From assembly GCA_947579605.1 (NCBI GenBank), contig OX388318.1, positions 4,154,001 through 4,218,000 of the forward strand: a DNA stretch of 64,000 bases, written 5' to 3'. The translations under genes and the position numbers were made by a program. The notes beneath the pieces were generated by a model. The model was given only the letters and a program-made list of their open reading frames with translations. It was not told the origin of the DNA and did not search any database. This stretch comes from Athripsodes cinereus (lineage: Eukaryota > Arthropoda > Insecta > Trichoptera > Leptoceridae). This document shows positions 37,675-50,330 of this stretch, in pieces. How positions within the stretch are numbered: position 1 is the first letter of the stretch; each line of letters starts with the position of its first letter.

Positions 37675-37756
37675 TTGGAATACGAAAATGTAGGTAACCA
37701 TTATGTAGTTAGTTTTTCTTTTAGTATACATATATGCCGACAGTGTATAATAACAA

Positions 37757-37870
37757 CTAGGCAATTTTAAGACGCGCCATTTTGTGGATAAACCACCGCA
37801 AGGGTCCATTGAAGAATCATAGCACCTCCTAAACGGTAGGGTCGTTAACTCTGCCTTGGACACCTCCACA
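37757..37870 (-). mobile_element. diverged LINE 3' tail, minus orientation
   Basis: GCGCCATTTTGTGGATAAAC followed by CACCGCAAGGGTCC resembles GCGCCGTTTTGTGAAAAAAA followed by CACCTCAAGGGCGC of the LINE fragment at 13495-13860. The coding end is not clearly recognisable. Confidence 0.35.
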
Positions 37871-40654
37871 CTCTCCAGAATTCAGTATTCAAATTATTTT
37901 TATTTTTAAACAGTATTCGAATTCAGTATTCAATTTATTGTTCATATTTTTCCGCATTATCGGCTTTTTATCGTTTTAGGTTGTCCTTTTGGTTTTAATA
38001 CGTGTTTATTCCCGATGTAGTGTGATTTGTATATGGATTCACTCCCTTGTGTTGTTAGTTTGGTCCATCGATTTTCAGTGTTACACGGTCGTCTAACCAT
38101 CTCTCACCGCGCCTTTCCCGGCCCATAATAATAAAAACGTAAAACGATACATTTTTTAGCGAGTAGTAAATATGTACTTATATATTCCGTTCTGCTTTTC
38201 TATTTGCTGTCTGAGGGAATAAAATAACTTGTGTAATAATAGTATCTAGTAGGTGTAGGTAGAATCTGAAGAGGAATTACATTATTCGTGGCTGTTTCAC
38301 TTATTTATTTAGCAAAATGTATGTATGGAGAGCCGAGTGAAGAATGGGAATGAAGCCACAATACAATAATAACGGCCGTAACCCGCAATGCCGCAATACT
38401 CCCAATATTATTCCTTACAGCTCCGCTTTAGCCATGTAAGGCCTGACGAAGATTCACGTACGTCAGTCAAAATTGTTGTGAAGCAATTATTGGTCCATCG
38501 AAACAATATGAATATTTCATAACTATTTTCGTGTCTTATTGACGTTCACGATGGTTTACTGATTAAATTTACATAATATTTTCACAAAACTTGTCCTTGT
38601 TCTCTGTTAATACTAGCAATGAATTTCAGAAAAATATATACTCCCTCATAATATGGAAAAATGGACATACAGTAGATCTCTTCTGTGAATATTATATTCA
38701 AAATAATGTTTTTGTCAATCTTGTTGTCGATGCTGATAGGTCTCCATTTTGCAACGGGACAGTATTGTATATGATCTGCAGCGAGCTCAAACACTTTGTT
38801 CTGTAACCTTTTATCCTTGGAGTGTATCTTGAACTCCTCCCACGCGGTGGTATGATAGGATAATGTGAGCTACAATACATTATACACATTATTATCATTA
38901 CACCACATAGCGACCAATATTCTATAGATCGACTAGACATCGACTTTTGCTCTTGCGTATATACCTACTTATCCTCTAGCTCGCTTCTTAATGTCCTGTG
39001 TACTGACTGCGTGCTTTATAAAGCTTTGTGCAGTATCTAGTACATAGGTACATATCTAGCTAGTTATTATCTCAGGGAGTCGCCGACCTCTCTAGTTCAC
39101 AGATGATCGGTCATTAAGTAACTACCTATCGCTACTGTAAGTACCACCCGAGATTATTTTTAGTAAGTTTTCTCCGTATTTTTAGACTCATTTTCAAAGT
39201 GTATTAGAATTCAAAATCTATTCCATTTTAAATAACATCTACTCACAACTGCTATAAAAAGTGTCATGTCGTAAACATTCCTGAATGTTTGTAAACAAAA
39301 ATGTAGTGGTTAATTTCGTAATGATACCGGAACTGTTAAATATGCGTTTTCTGATATTCAAAGTTCATTAACTTGTTTAGGAGTTATATGAATGGAATCA
39401 TTTTAAAGGGATGTGCATAAATCTGTCATTTTATTATGTGATGAATAATAACGTTTTTATTTTTCGTATAATTTTTTATCACTGAGAAAATGTGCATGAT
39501 GTAATAATCGTATTGATTTTTTGCGAGTCGACAACTCACATTGCATAAAATAATAACTTTATTGCTTCACATAGTGCAAAACTTTATAGGTAGGTACTAT
39601 TTCAGTTGGTATTATGTAAATAGGTAGATAGCGTAGAGTATACGAGTATATGTGTGCAAACTTATGCTCGGGTTTGGGAGTCCACTAAGGTCGTTTATGT
39701 GAATTATGCCTCGCTCAAGAAACCGGAACCCTCCGCTCCCACAGCTCGCTACTACTACTACTACATATGCTTTCAGGATTAGAGTTCATAAAAATCTTCA
39801 TGTTCAGAGACGCACTTAGGGACGTGTAACATTTATCTTTGAGTATATTATTTGTCTGATTTTATGTCATTTAAATACTCTTGGCGATTTTTTTTTGTAA
39901 ATGTATTTAATTTATCAATTCCTATTCTTATTTTATTTATTTTGCTACATGTACAAATTATTTTATGAACATTTCATTTTGTTTAAAATTTATCTGTAAT
40001 GTCCCTTAATCGGTATTGTGTAATATTTTTGCGAGATGAAACCGAGTACATGACAATGTTCTTTTGTTTTATTTTTGAAGACGAGGATAATTGGTTGTGT
40101 TTCGAAACTCAAAATTTCCAATTTTTATATAAAATCTTATGTAGCTGAAATCCAATCCTGCTTATAGAGCAATCCTATCCTAGTATCGCGATCATTGACT
40201 TTCTAGAAACCGGTTGATTTTATTTAGTATCTTTACACGGAGCCGGAGTTCATAGTAAATATTTTATCCTTAACGGAATTTCTTGTTTTTCTCCGTATTT
40301 TACCTACCTAATAATATAATACATATTTTTGTGTTGTGCCCGCTAAATAAAAATATCAAATAAATTAAATTATTAAACGGGACAACTTATTTCCATTATT
40401 TTGTTATTATTGTTTATATCTAATATGATATAATATCCTTTTTGGTAAATAGACCGAAGTCAACTAATTTGGACAGTTGGGCAAAAACATCTCAGTCGTG
40501 GGCTTCGTGAGAAAGATTATTTTCCTTTTTTGTGTAAACGAAATTATTAAATTATATATTTATTAACTTTACCTTTTTGCAAAATTGTTTTATCTCCATT
40601 CGTAGATTAAAATTCAAATTATTTTTTCTTTATGTTTACATTTTTCTTTCTCAG

Positions 40655-40666
40655 AAAGTTGACGAA
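40655..40666 (+). other. possible 12-base in-frame microexon of hnRNP K
   Basis: A very strong acceptor (TTTTTCTTTCTCAG) precedes AAAGTTGACGAA, which is followed by GTAAAC. Exon 4 ends and exon 5 begins in phase 0, so inserting these 12 bases would add Lys-Val-Asp-Glu between KH1 and KH2 without changing frame. The donor is poor (only +3 A and +4 A fit), and a decoy acceptor is the simpler reading. Confidence 0.15.
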
Positions 40667-41017
40667 GTAAACAATACTTAGTAAATATTGTTATTCATTT
40701 TGATAAGGATTAAAAGTAATATGAAATTACTAGAAACACACAGACATTTTGTAAACGTAGGAAGTAATATAGTAGATTAAAGAAAGTGAACATTTCTTAT
40801 ACTTATAATTTATATACAATAGAGAGAAATGAAGTAGGTATGTTTATAAATTAAACATATTATATATTTCTAGTAAAGTTCACCAATCTGCTCGTTATAA
40901 AGAATAGGACGTCTCCCTCTAAAATGCCGTTTGTTACATACGAGTATTGTACATGTTACATATTTTCTTTTCCCAAAATACTAACTATATTGGTATCTAA
41001 TATATTCTGTTCCACAG

Positions 41018-41128
41018 AATGGTTCCCGTGTCAACAATGACGAGCTGGATGTTCGCATGTTGATTCACCAGAGCCAAGCTGGATGCGTCATTGGAAAAGC
41101 TGGATCACAGATCAAGGAGTTGAGAGAT
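41018..41128 (+). CDS. HnRNP-K: hnRNP K coding exon 5 (linker and first half of KH2)
   Basis: A 111-base exon bounded by TTCCACAG and GTAAGT, phase 0 on both sides. It encodes residues 92-128: a short acidic linker, then ELDVRMLIHQSQAGCVIGKA and GSQIKELRD. GKAG at residues 117-120 is the KH2 binding loop; the LIHQS-AGC-IG pattern and IKELRD match hnRNP K KH2 across animals. The exon ends after the first KH2 helix, so the second half of KH2 must come from a later exon. No sequence encoding the expected continuation (a basic strand followed by CCPxSTDR or similar) was found in the remaining 22.8 kb. Confidence 0.93.
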
Positions 41129-42082
41129 GTAAGTATTTCATTATGTTTCATCATCGTACTTTTTGGTCTATATGTTGAAGGATTGTAACTCGGTACAAAA
41201 AGCGTTTGTCATCCATACATATTGATTGAATAGTAGGTATAATGATTATTATTTAATTATTCTAAGATAAATGATAAATACAACGCAAGAATAGTGACTT
41301 ATAACAAACAGGTTATTATAATATATGTACAAAGTTTGTCCAGCGACTCGTGGACACACATTCAAACTAAAAAAACAACGATATTTCGTGATCACGCACA
41401 ACTAAATAATTATACCAATTCCATATTTATATATAGGTACCTATCTACATATCGGTATACTTGTGTATAATGTGGTCTGTTTTGGACATTCGTCCCTGCT
41501 AATGTTGAAGAAATAAAACATGCGATCAATGAAATTTCTTTTAGTTAGTATATAAGTGTATTACAATTTAGCGATCTTGTGAATGATTTAATCGATGTTG
41601 TCTCCATGATGGATTTTTAAAGAAGTTTGCAATAAACCTAAATGTACTCTCACTGTTAGTTCATATATTGGTGTTATGAATGTAGGTTTTTTCCGTGTTA
41701 TCTCGATTGAAAGTCCGAGATTTTAGTTTTAAGCTAGTACCGGACACCTGTTTGTCCCCTTTTTACAATCCACACCTAATTATTTAATACGTAGACAAAT
41801 CTAATTCAGGATAATATTTGGAGACCGAAATATAATGAATCAAGTTGTAAATAATCATAAAATAACAGGATTATATTCATCCCTAAGATAGATAGGTAAT
41901 ATTAATTAGGTACTTTACAGTAATATGTTATTACGTATTGTAGATGTTTACCTAGGTGGTATATAGTATGTCACAGTAGGTGTATGCGGCCAACAACACA
42001 TCGTCCGGATATGGAGACGGAAACACGCTATGCGGTCGCCGGTGGTAGAATAGTATGTACTTAGGTAAATATTAAGTACACA

Positions 42083-42101
42083 GCACACACACACACACAC
42101 A
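42083..42101. repeat. (AC)n microsatellite
   Basis: About nine CA units, just beside the inverted LINE tail. Confidence 0.8.
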
Positions 42102-42177
42102 GCAAGGTTATACTACTCGTAGCGGACAATCCAATTGGGAAATAATTACACACCAAAGGACAATACCTACAGTTCTA

Positions 42178-42297
42178 TACTGTATATATAATGAGTTACA
42201 ATCCACTGGATTGGTCTGCAACGAGTTTGGTTTTTCTTCTCCATTCGTTTCTATTCTCAGCCAGTCTTTTTAGCCCTACGTATGAGCCACAGTTCAT
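42178..42297 (-). mobile_element. 5'-truncated non-LTR retrotransposon 3' end, antisense copy
   Basis: The reverse complement encodes MNCGSY, LKRLAENRNEWRRKTKLVAD and QSSGL followed by TAA, then CTCATTATATATA. It matches the ends of the copies at 20813-21200 and 30877-30965. It retains about 120 bases and lies antisense to hnRNP K. Confidence 0.8.
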
Positions 42298-42407
42298 GAT
42301 ACTGTAAGTACTACTTATCGTTATTATTAGTGTTTTAGTTGTATATATGAACTGACTGATGTTGTATTGTTACACGTAATAATATCTTGGTAGTGAGTGA
42401 TATGAAC

Positions 42408-42902
42408 CAGGGATGTTGCGAATATTCGCATCCGCAAATGCGGAGCTTCCGCATGTATTTGGACATCTGCATCCGCATCCGCAATAATCGATGCGGATGT
42501 TCATGCGGATGCGGATGTAAGACAATTTACGACAAGAAAGAAATGGGCCGGGGCCGGCGAATGGAGCGTGCCGTTTGCACTTGACATTAACGAATGGGAA
42601 CGAAAATAATGGTAACAAGATCCGACGCGTTTTTATTTTTGCCGGTTTTATTTTATTTTTGCAAATAAAAAAGAAAAAAAAATATTTCGCTAAAAAATCC
42701 ATAGGTAATATTATTGTAGCGAAAATTTCATTAACACATATTTGACAGTGGGGCCTACCAACTAAGATAGTTTCCTACTTTTTTTTCTATAACATCTTAA
42801 ACATCCGCATCCGCATTTGCATCCGCGGATGTGAGCCTTCAAAAATCCGCATCCGCATTCACATCCGCGGATGTATAAAAATCGACATCCGCAACATCTC
42901 TG
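42408..42902. mobile_element. hAT-type MITE with 8-bp target duplication ATATGAAC
   Basis: ATATGAAC flanks both ends exactly (42400-42407 and 42903-42910). The left end is CAGGGATGTTGCGAATATTC and the right end read inward is CAGAGATGTTGCGGATGTCG. The 495-bp interior begins and ends with many CATCCGC/GCGGATG words in opposite orientation, giving two long arms that can pair, with an AT-rich centre. Open frames across it are by-products of these repeats, and no transposase is present. The CAG start and 8-bp duplication assign it to hAT. Confidence 0.9.
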
Positions 42903-43634
42903 ATATGAACTACGTACTCCTACTAGGGGGTGTAGTGCGAGTGGCGGCTCCGTATTGCATAATTATGGGACACATGCAGTCACCTGACGGATTCCTGCTA
43001 TGTTAATTAACACTCTGACTCGAAAATTTGTTAATTATTACTCAAGAGTTATTAAAGATCAGTTTCTTGTGAAAATTCAAATGTAGGTATTAAGATACTT
43101 TTTGAATATCTTATGAAGGAGCTACCTTAGCTCAGACATTTTCAGATATATACTCACGGTGGGAAGAGTTATTCAGTATTTCCATAAACAAAAAACTGTG
43201 GTGAGGTACGTATAATATATTCTAAATGTATCGAGACTATTGAGATCGATCTGTGAGTTTATTAGATGCAATTAGTCCACTTAGCTTCCCCATTTGTGTA
43301 GGACATGTCGTCATAGTACAGATAGATAAAATAAAATAGGTTTTCTTATGGCTGGGAATTGGGATGTATTATATTTGAAATCTTCGAACTCACATAAATA
43401 ACAAAATAAAACTAAAACATGTCGAGTGCTGGGCGTGAGACATTGACCCAATGCATATTTGGACGAAATATAGGTGTTATCAACATTGAAATACCTAGAT
43501 ACATTTGCACGTTTTTAGATAGATACCTACTTTCACAAAATGTGTCATATCCATTGAATCATCTCATAACGTTTTGTTACCGTGCTCGTGTGTGTATAGT
43601 AGTAGGTAATATCTTTACAACGTAATTTTGTTTG

Positions 43635-43765
43635 ATGCGGTCATTCATGCGAGTTAAACGTATCAGTCCCACTATTGTGAAGCCGAAGACGCGCGATGCT
43701 TTCGATAAAATATTCGGTGCTGGACAAAGAGACACCCGTGTTCACTGTCAACTATTCGCTGGCTG
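43635..43765 (+). other. short coding-like frame, unidentified
   Basis: From an ATG preceded in frame by TAA, a 42-residue frame reads MRVKRISPTIVKPKTRDAF and DKIFGAGQRDTRVHCQLFAG before TGA. Base composition is higher in GC than the surroundings. A second frame over the same DNA is also open (43696-43950), which weakens the case. I do not recognise either peptide. Confidence 0.12.
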
Positions 43766-44775
43766 AGATTCCAGATGTTCGTTTCGCTGTAGCTATTATT
43801 ACTATTGTAGTTGTTGTCACCTTGAAAAGATTAGACAAGGCACGCGTCCATCTACTCTACACTCTATTATATTATTATTTTTATATCGCTATCTCAAATT
43901 TTATTGGTCAGGTATCCCACACTCCGTGTCTTAAGGCCCCTATAACGTAGATATCTGAGAGTATTTCATTTTTATTTTCGATAATAACTCAAATACATCT
44001 TTTACAATTTTCATCTCACGTTTTGATATTAGCTAAGCATTGTGCCATGTTATTTTACAGATTTTAAAATTAACACTTTGGTACTAAAGCCAACATGTAA
44101 ACTGATTACCACAAAGTTACCATAAGATCTCTCCAACAAAAATATTTTTTTTTGTCTAGAACAAAGAGCATTTGGACTATCCGCTTGATAAACTCGTCTG
44201 GTAATATAAATTCCGCAACAGTGTTCCGATTAGCACGTAAAATGCGATCAAGATAATTTGCAACGTTGGTTTTCTGTTCACAACTGTACAATATGTTAAC
44301 GTACATATGCCCTTAACCACGTGTTGTAGCTAGGTAACGTTCACACAGTTACGAGTGAGTACACGGTACTGTATTATAATATTATAATAAGAAGTGAGTA
44401 GTAGTAACTCCTCTAGGTTCAACTCAGCCTTCCGTCTTGTGCCTGCGCCGTCCCCGTTCCTTTGAGTCGTTTCATTTGCCATCTGTCACCGGTTATTATT
44501 ATGATATTATATATATGTGAGCTGTGTTCTGAATAAAATATATATAACCTTAATACCAACCTTTTTATTATCATTATTCATATGCATATGTCGTGTACGT
44601 AATTATTTCGCGACAATGTCATGCTACCTATTTATTATATATAATAAATACCTATATGTGTACATTACCATTGTTATATAACTGCGTTTATTAGGTATAT
44701 ATAAAAAATGTATGTGCGTTACACGCTGCAGGATTGGATTGAAGGAAGAAATATTTATGCGTAGATTATAATATA

Positions 44776-45331
44776 TCGACTGTGCTCAGGACAAAGGCTT
44801 CAAACCACATTGGTCAAATTTTATAGGAGAAGCAAAAAAACTGTAGGATAAAAAGAAAATTTCAAATTTTTGTCATTATTTTACCATCTTTTTGTAATGT
44901 AGTTTTTTTTATCATGTCATAAAAAATTAAGAATAAATATTCAGGAATTATCAAGTTATAAGCAAAAAATCAAAAAAAATGTTGATTAAATCCTTTGTCC
45001 TGACAAGCTTTAGCAACATGTTAATGAGATATGTATGTCGCATGTTTGGGGTTATGTGGTTTGATGCCTTTTTCCTCGCCGTAAAATTATTTCTGGATGA
45101 AATTTTTTGGTATTAATAATGAAACTCATGCTGTTTGAGTCCTTTGTCCTATTGGGTATTTGCAATTAAGTCCTTGCTAAAAAAAATATTTTGCTTTTTC
45201 TATAAAAACTAGACTTTTGTGGATTGAATCCTTTTACCAGAATGTGTAAAAGACACAAATGATTGAATTCAAAACATTAAACAACTTTTGCCAAAATTGT
45301 GGTTTGATGCCTTTGTACTGAGCACAGTCGA
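44776..45331. mobile_element. TA-flanked MITE with about 33-bp inverted repeats and repeated CCTTTGTCCT motif
   Basis: TCGACTGTGCTCAGGACAAA at the left and its complement TTTGTACTGAGCACAGTCGA at the right continue inward (GGCTTCAAACCACA / TGTGGTTTGATGCC) with two mismatches. TA flanks both ends (44774-44775, 45332-45333), which suits the Tc1/mariner superfamily. A motif of the form GATNCCTTTGTCCT or its complement recurs at about 44793, 44987, 45060, 45140, 45225 and 45302. No transposase is encoded in its 556 bases. Confidence 0.75.
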
Positions 45332-47341
45332 TATTATAATAGATGTTTTAATATTTATGTATTTTATATTGTGCCATTTGTTAAGTGTTTCCTTACTACC
45401 CTATGACACGCGTCTTGAGGCACATACCTTCATGTTATGTGAGAAGTTTTGAACCACGTGTTGCATTTTGAAACTTTTTACTTGTTTTTTTTTCAAGTGA
45501 ATTTTATACAGAATTTGACAAAAAAAAAATATATCAAAGAATTTCATCGCTCGTAAAATATATTTCTTTTTAATGACAAACAAAAATAAAGTATACTTTT
45601 TTGTAAGTTATAGGTATAGCAATGCATAATGTTGCCATTTGGCTACATACTATTTTTTTTTTCAAAAAATAAATGCTTATGTTCATCTTTTATTTTTTTT
45701 TCATATTTTTTCCTTCAAATATACAAAGCACTGCATTTGAAAAAAAATTTTCAGCAAAAATTAAAAAATCATGCATTTAAGGGTTAAAGGTATATCGGAA
45801 CTTGGAATAACGATAAATGTTTGTCATAATACTTTTTAATCCGTTCAATTACAGCTGTATGACAATATCATTTTGTCAAATATATTCTAAGCAATTGTTT
45901 TTGTTTTAAGAAAGCATCTTTGAACAAATAATGATAAAACGTCTTATATTGAATATAATTAATTTAACTCCTTTTTTATAGAATATTGCGTTTTTCGTCT
46001 TATATACCTATTCGATGAGAACTGATTCATTATGAAGTTTTAGCAAAAAAATAATACGATTTAGGCGTGGTGTAATTTTTATATATTTTCACAGGTAACC
46101 CCAATCTCATGTGTACCTACTGTTTTTCTTTCTCCTTTCTTTTTTTCCGGCAAGGCACCCGACATCGAGTGAATTATGGATGTGTAGTGTTTTGAACATA
46201 TAACTTTAAATTCTTCTTTATTTATATGTTGGTATATTACTATTATAATACTTACGATTTCGTGAGTACTTCGAATTTGTCCTTTTTAAAGCATTTACTT
46301 ACTATCATCTCGATAGTTTTTATTATAGTATAGATGATACTGTTGTATATGTATTATGAAAATATGTAGTGCGGCGTGTGTACATCGTTTCCTCTCTTAA
46401 GGAAATTCAACGACGGATCACAATATTATACTGCCACCACTAGGACACTAGATCCTTTCCGTTGATCCCTTCTCATCCTAAGAGTACTATTATCTACTGT
46501 GTGTACCTATACCACCCACTTATACTTAGTTTCCTTGGACATTTATAATACCTATATTATAGTGAAACGGTATCGTTTTGTCTTGCCCGGGTAATCAATT
46601 CATCCTTATCATCCTACTAAATCTATATTTAGCTGTGAATCAATTTGTGAGTGTTGATCAAAATGGTACGTAGGTACTAAGTATTAAGGAAAATGCAAGT
46701 GATGTCTATGATTTTAAACAGAATAAAGTTCCTCTATAAATAAGTGTGGACTAGTCTTTCGTTGTGCAGTTAAATTCATTACAGAAAACGATGTATGAAT
46801 TAATTTTCTTATTTGACATTTATCAAATTAAACAATTTTTATATTAGGCAGAAGGGCGACCTTTTTTTGATTTGATGTATCTCAAAAGAACGTGAGAGAC
46901 GACGTCTCACGTAGTTGTCTTCTTTATTAAACTTTCGCAAATCACAAAATGAGAAGAATATAACGTATTTTGAAAATTCGCTTTCTCTAGAAGTGTACCT
47001 ACTGTCCTTCGCTAATGTGACGTTTGAAAAGCGACCTCGTAATAATTGAAGGGACGTTAATAAAAATAATGTGTATCCATTCTCATCTTCCACTGTTTTT
47101 GTGTGGTGGGATTGTTATTTCAATTTCAAAAAGTTCTGCTTATCAAAATCACTAAGTTGAAATAAATACTTGTATCTTTATCATTTTTGTTTTCAACCCA
47201 CGTCTCATTTTTTATAAAGTAGATAAATATTTTATCTGTTCTTTCTGCTTAGTTTTACGACAAGATCATTAGTTGATTTATATACAATAGTATAAAATTA
47301 TTCCTTTCGATAGTCAACTGGCTTTAAGTCTTAGGTGTAAC

Positions 47342-47541
47342 TAGTGATGTAAGTAGAGAAAATTCTCCTGAGAAATTTCTCCTCTGATGGAAAAGAAATT
47401 TCTCTCCATAATTTTTCCTACTCGTATTTTTTATTGATCAATAAAAATATATCTTCCTCAAAATACACCGTAATTCTCCACTTCGAGAAATTTCTCGGTA
47501 ATTTTCTCGAAAAATAATTTCTTGAGAATTCCACAACACTA
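47342..47541. mobile_element. hAT-type MITE with 8-bp target duplication GGTGTAAC
   Basis: GGTGTAAC precedes (47334-47341) and follows (47542-47549) the element. The ends are TAGTGATGTAAG and, read inward from the right, TAGTGTTGTGG. The 200-bp interior is made of GAGAAATTTCTC-type palindromic words. The terminus is like that of the element at 14980, although the inner word is different. Confidence 0.85.
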
Positions 47542-48667
47542 GGTGTAACTATCCCTCTTCTGTAAAAATGCCGATTATATTATTAGTCATCTTGCAATCA
47601 CCACGTATTATTAACTTGGAAATATCTGTAACTGGACTGGTATCCGAGACGTGGAGATCATGGTAATCGGAAACTCTCGAACATCAATAAGGATTTCAGA
47701 TCAGAATTCCATGGTTGAGTTTAATCGATATTAAATATTCTCCGAATCAAGAATATTATTAGGAAGTTTCTACTGTGATTTGTGTAGACATAATGATTGT
47801 TCTTTGTCGTTTCAATATTTTCCGCCTGAGTTACAAAGAATATCATATATTATGACACAATCTAGTTCTACATGTACGTATGATGATAATAATAATATTA
47901 TACCTACATATACTTACATTGTATCACAATATACCTATGTATTATGTCGTAGATACAAGAGTCGTATCAAAAATATATTTATTGTTTTTCTAAGGTTTTA
48001 TATCGCAAATGTCGCTCCTTTATGGCGAGAGATATCATTCTGAGAGAGATTTCTAGTGTTTGTTTAGGAAGTTTGCCGATTGTGTTGTGTCAGTATCTAC
48101 ATATCTACATAATATAGACATAGTTATATATATATACAAAAGCGATACACACTGAGTACCCTTTGCTCTCAAATACATACTATAAAATTATTATCATATA
48201 TGTTTATGAAATCTTGAAAAAAAAACATCTCCTGTATTATGTATTGTCAATATTTGTACTGTGATTTGTGATAATATTTTCTTTATGGAACAAAAAATTA
48301 ACAATGACGAGTTTGCTTATATGCTGACGATCGTGCCAGTCGATTACAGAAAACTGTTTTGCTACTTCGTTGTAGTTTTTTTATTTTATTATTTACAAAT
48401 AGAGTGCATAGTATGCGCATAAATAGTAAAGGTGATAATTGTATCTATGCATTTTGAAACAATCCTGAGATACGAACTAATCTCAGTAAGTCAGGTGTGT
48501 GACAATAACGCGGAAATTAATTCTTCCACTCTCAGTGCACGAGGGTTTAGTATTTTTTCAAGAGTTGCGTCACCCCTCGTGCAATAGGTATAATAGTTTA
48601 TTGTACGTCATTACAATATTATTATTATTATTGTCGTATTGAAATTTGTAGATGTGGCATCAGGCCC

Positions 48668-48685
48668 TACTACTACTACTACTAC
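48668..48685. repeat. (TAC)n microsatellite beside a GC-rich patch
   Basis: Six TAC units open a GC-rich patch (about 48700-48790) that contains no clean exon. Confidence 0.7.
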
Positions 48686-49301
48686 ATGGTAGTGGTGCAT
48701 TGCATACCGTGTCTAGAAGAACGGGTCGGCCAGGTGTTGGGCAGGTGGTGTGCGCGCCATCTGCTCCCGCTCTCTCGGCCGCGCTCATCCAACCCACTGT
48801 ACTTTACTTACACGCAGAAACCAGCCAGACCACAAAGGATTATTTAGATGCTACCCCCTTAAGTTTTACAATACCTTTGAATAGTATTTTTATCATTTAA
48901 ACCGGTTGCTTTTTGCTTAACTATCTCAATTGCTCTAGAACTAGGTGACTATGTGTATACCTATTGCACACCCGCGCCCCGCACGAGGCACGTGGCCTCG
49001 CCGGATATACCCGCCACTACCTACACAGTACATACATACTCGTATCATCCTCGTACCTCTCGAATTGTACTACATACCTTTGACAAATGTCTCATACGAT
49101 AATGACTACATACCTTCACTAGAAGCGAATTCACATGTCATCATATGGATGTAAATACTAGAATATTGTATTAGTTATGTAAACGGTAGTCAGCCTATGT
49201 ATATTTGTATGATAATTTATATAAATATCTATATTAATCTATACTATTACGGAATATCCTACAAGTGGGGCTACAAGTAACAACTGTAAATAACAACATG
49301 C

Positions 49302-49439
49302 ATGTCGTCTTTTTCGTATCAATTTAAGGTTGAGGCGACATTCAGAATGCTTCAACCTTATATTGATGGCATACAGGACATTGTAAAACTTGAAGAAGAA
49401 AGTTTAAGACCTTTTGTTTGCTGGTACTCCACGGAATGA
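49302..49439 (+). other. short coding-like frame (45 codons), unidentified
   Basis: An ATG at 49302 opens a frame reading MSSFSYQFKVEATFRMLQPY then IDGIQDIVKLEEESLRPFVC and WYSTE before TGA at 49437. Composition is protein-like, with a helical acidic segment, in contrast to the chance frames nearby. No splice sites or regulatory signals were recognised around it. It could be a remnant of a transposon protein, a short gene, or chance. Confidence 0.2.
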
Positions 49440-49993
49440 ACTAAAGTAACTTTGGAATTATACGTTTATCCAAATTACATATTTCTTGTGTTAACTTCAT
49501 TGTCCCAGTTAGTTTATCACCATCACCAACTACTTCCAGATGTAGTGTTGAACATGTTTACCCACATACACATCAATATTCTCGTAACACATGCTCTCGT
49601 GTTGTTTAAACACAATGACCTTTTTTATTTATTTATATTATCTAATAAATAAAAGAGGGAAGCAACATGCAATCGACTGCCAATAATCTGTCACAGATTT
49701 AGACAATAATATATTTCGAGTGGTAATAAAATTTCGTGTTGCAATAACGTTTTTAGTTGTATCTAATCGTTATTGTTGTTTACCACCAAAATTTAAAAGT
49801 ACTCGTAAATATGTTATAAATATTTCGATATCCTGCTACCATATGATGTCGTGGACGTTGATCCAAGATGTTGTGAAGCGCTCGAAGTGATATCGCAATA
49901 CGGCGCTATATAATTTGTCATATTGTTATTATCATACGTACAGACTCCTTTGTGTACCCTAAAGGGGATATAGCTTTTCAGAATAGTTTAATT

Positions 49994-50330
49994 CAGTGGT
50001 TCTTAACCTGGTTCGATCGAACCTGGGGTTCGGTGAGTCAGTCTTGGGGTTCGGTGAAAATCATTTTAAAGGCAAGATAGTTTTGCGAGTTGGAAAAAGA
50101 AAAAAATACTCCGATAATTCCTTCAAACTGCCATCACAAGTTTGAAAAATAATGTTGCCAGTTTATTCTAACAATCCAAATATTACATTTTGTACACCTA
50201 TATATAAAAATATACCATGTTTTGAATTTGTAAAAAATCTAATTTTATTTTTCAAATAAGGAGGGGTTCGGTGAATGCATAATTTGTAACTGGTGGGGTT
50301 CGGTACCTCCAAAAAGGTTAAGAACCACTG
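49994..50330. mobile_element. hAT-type MITE with 8-bp target duplication GTTTAATT
   Basis: GTTTAATT flanks both ends exactly (49986-49993 and 50331-50338). The 16-bp inverted repeat CAGTGGTTCTTAACCT is perfect and is the classic terminus of Charlie-type hAT elements. GGGGTTCGGTGA and variants recur three or four times inside. At 337 bp, it is non-autonomous. Confidence 0.92.

Larger units (their letters stand above)
35796..41017 (+). other. hnRNP K intron between coding exons 4 and 5
   Basis: GTAAGG...TTCCACAG borders, phase 0, 5.2 kb. It contains the 163-bp tandem array with its nested retrotransposon, a LINE-type tail fragment at 37757-37870, a (TAC)n run near 39755, and a possible 12-base microexon at 40655-40666. 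Otherwise it is AT-rich and featureless. Confidence 0.85.

Noticed and set aside
42370..42702. 110-residue minus-strand frame and the 65-residue plus-strand frame opposite it
   Set aside because: Both lie within the hAT MITE and are translations of CATCCGC/GCGGATG repeats.
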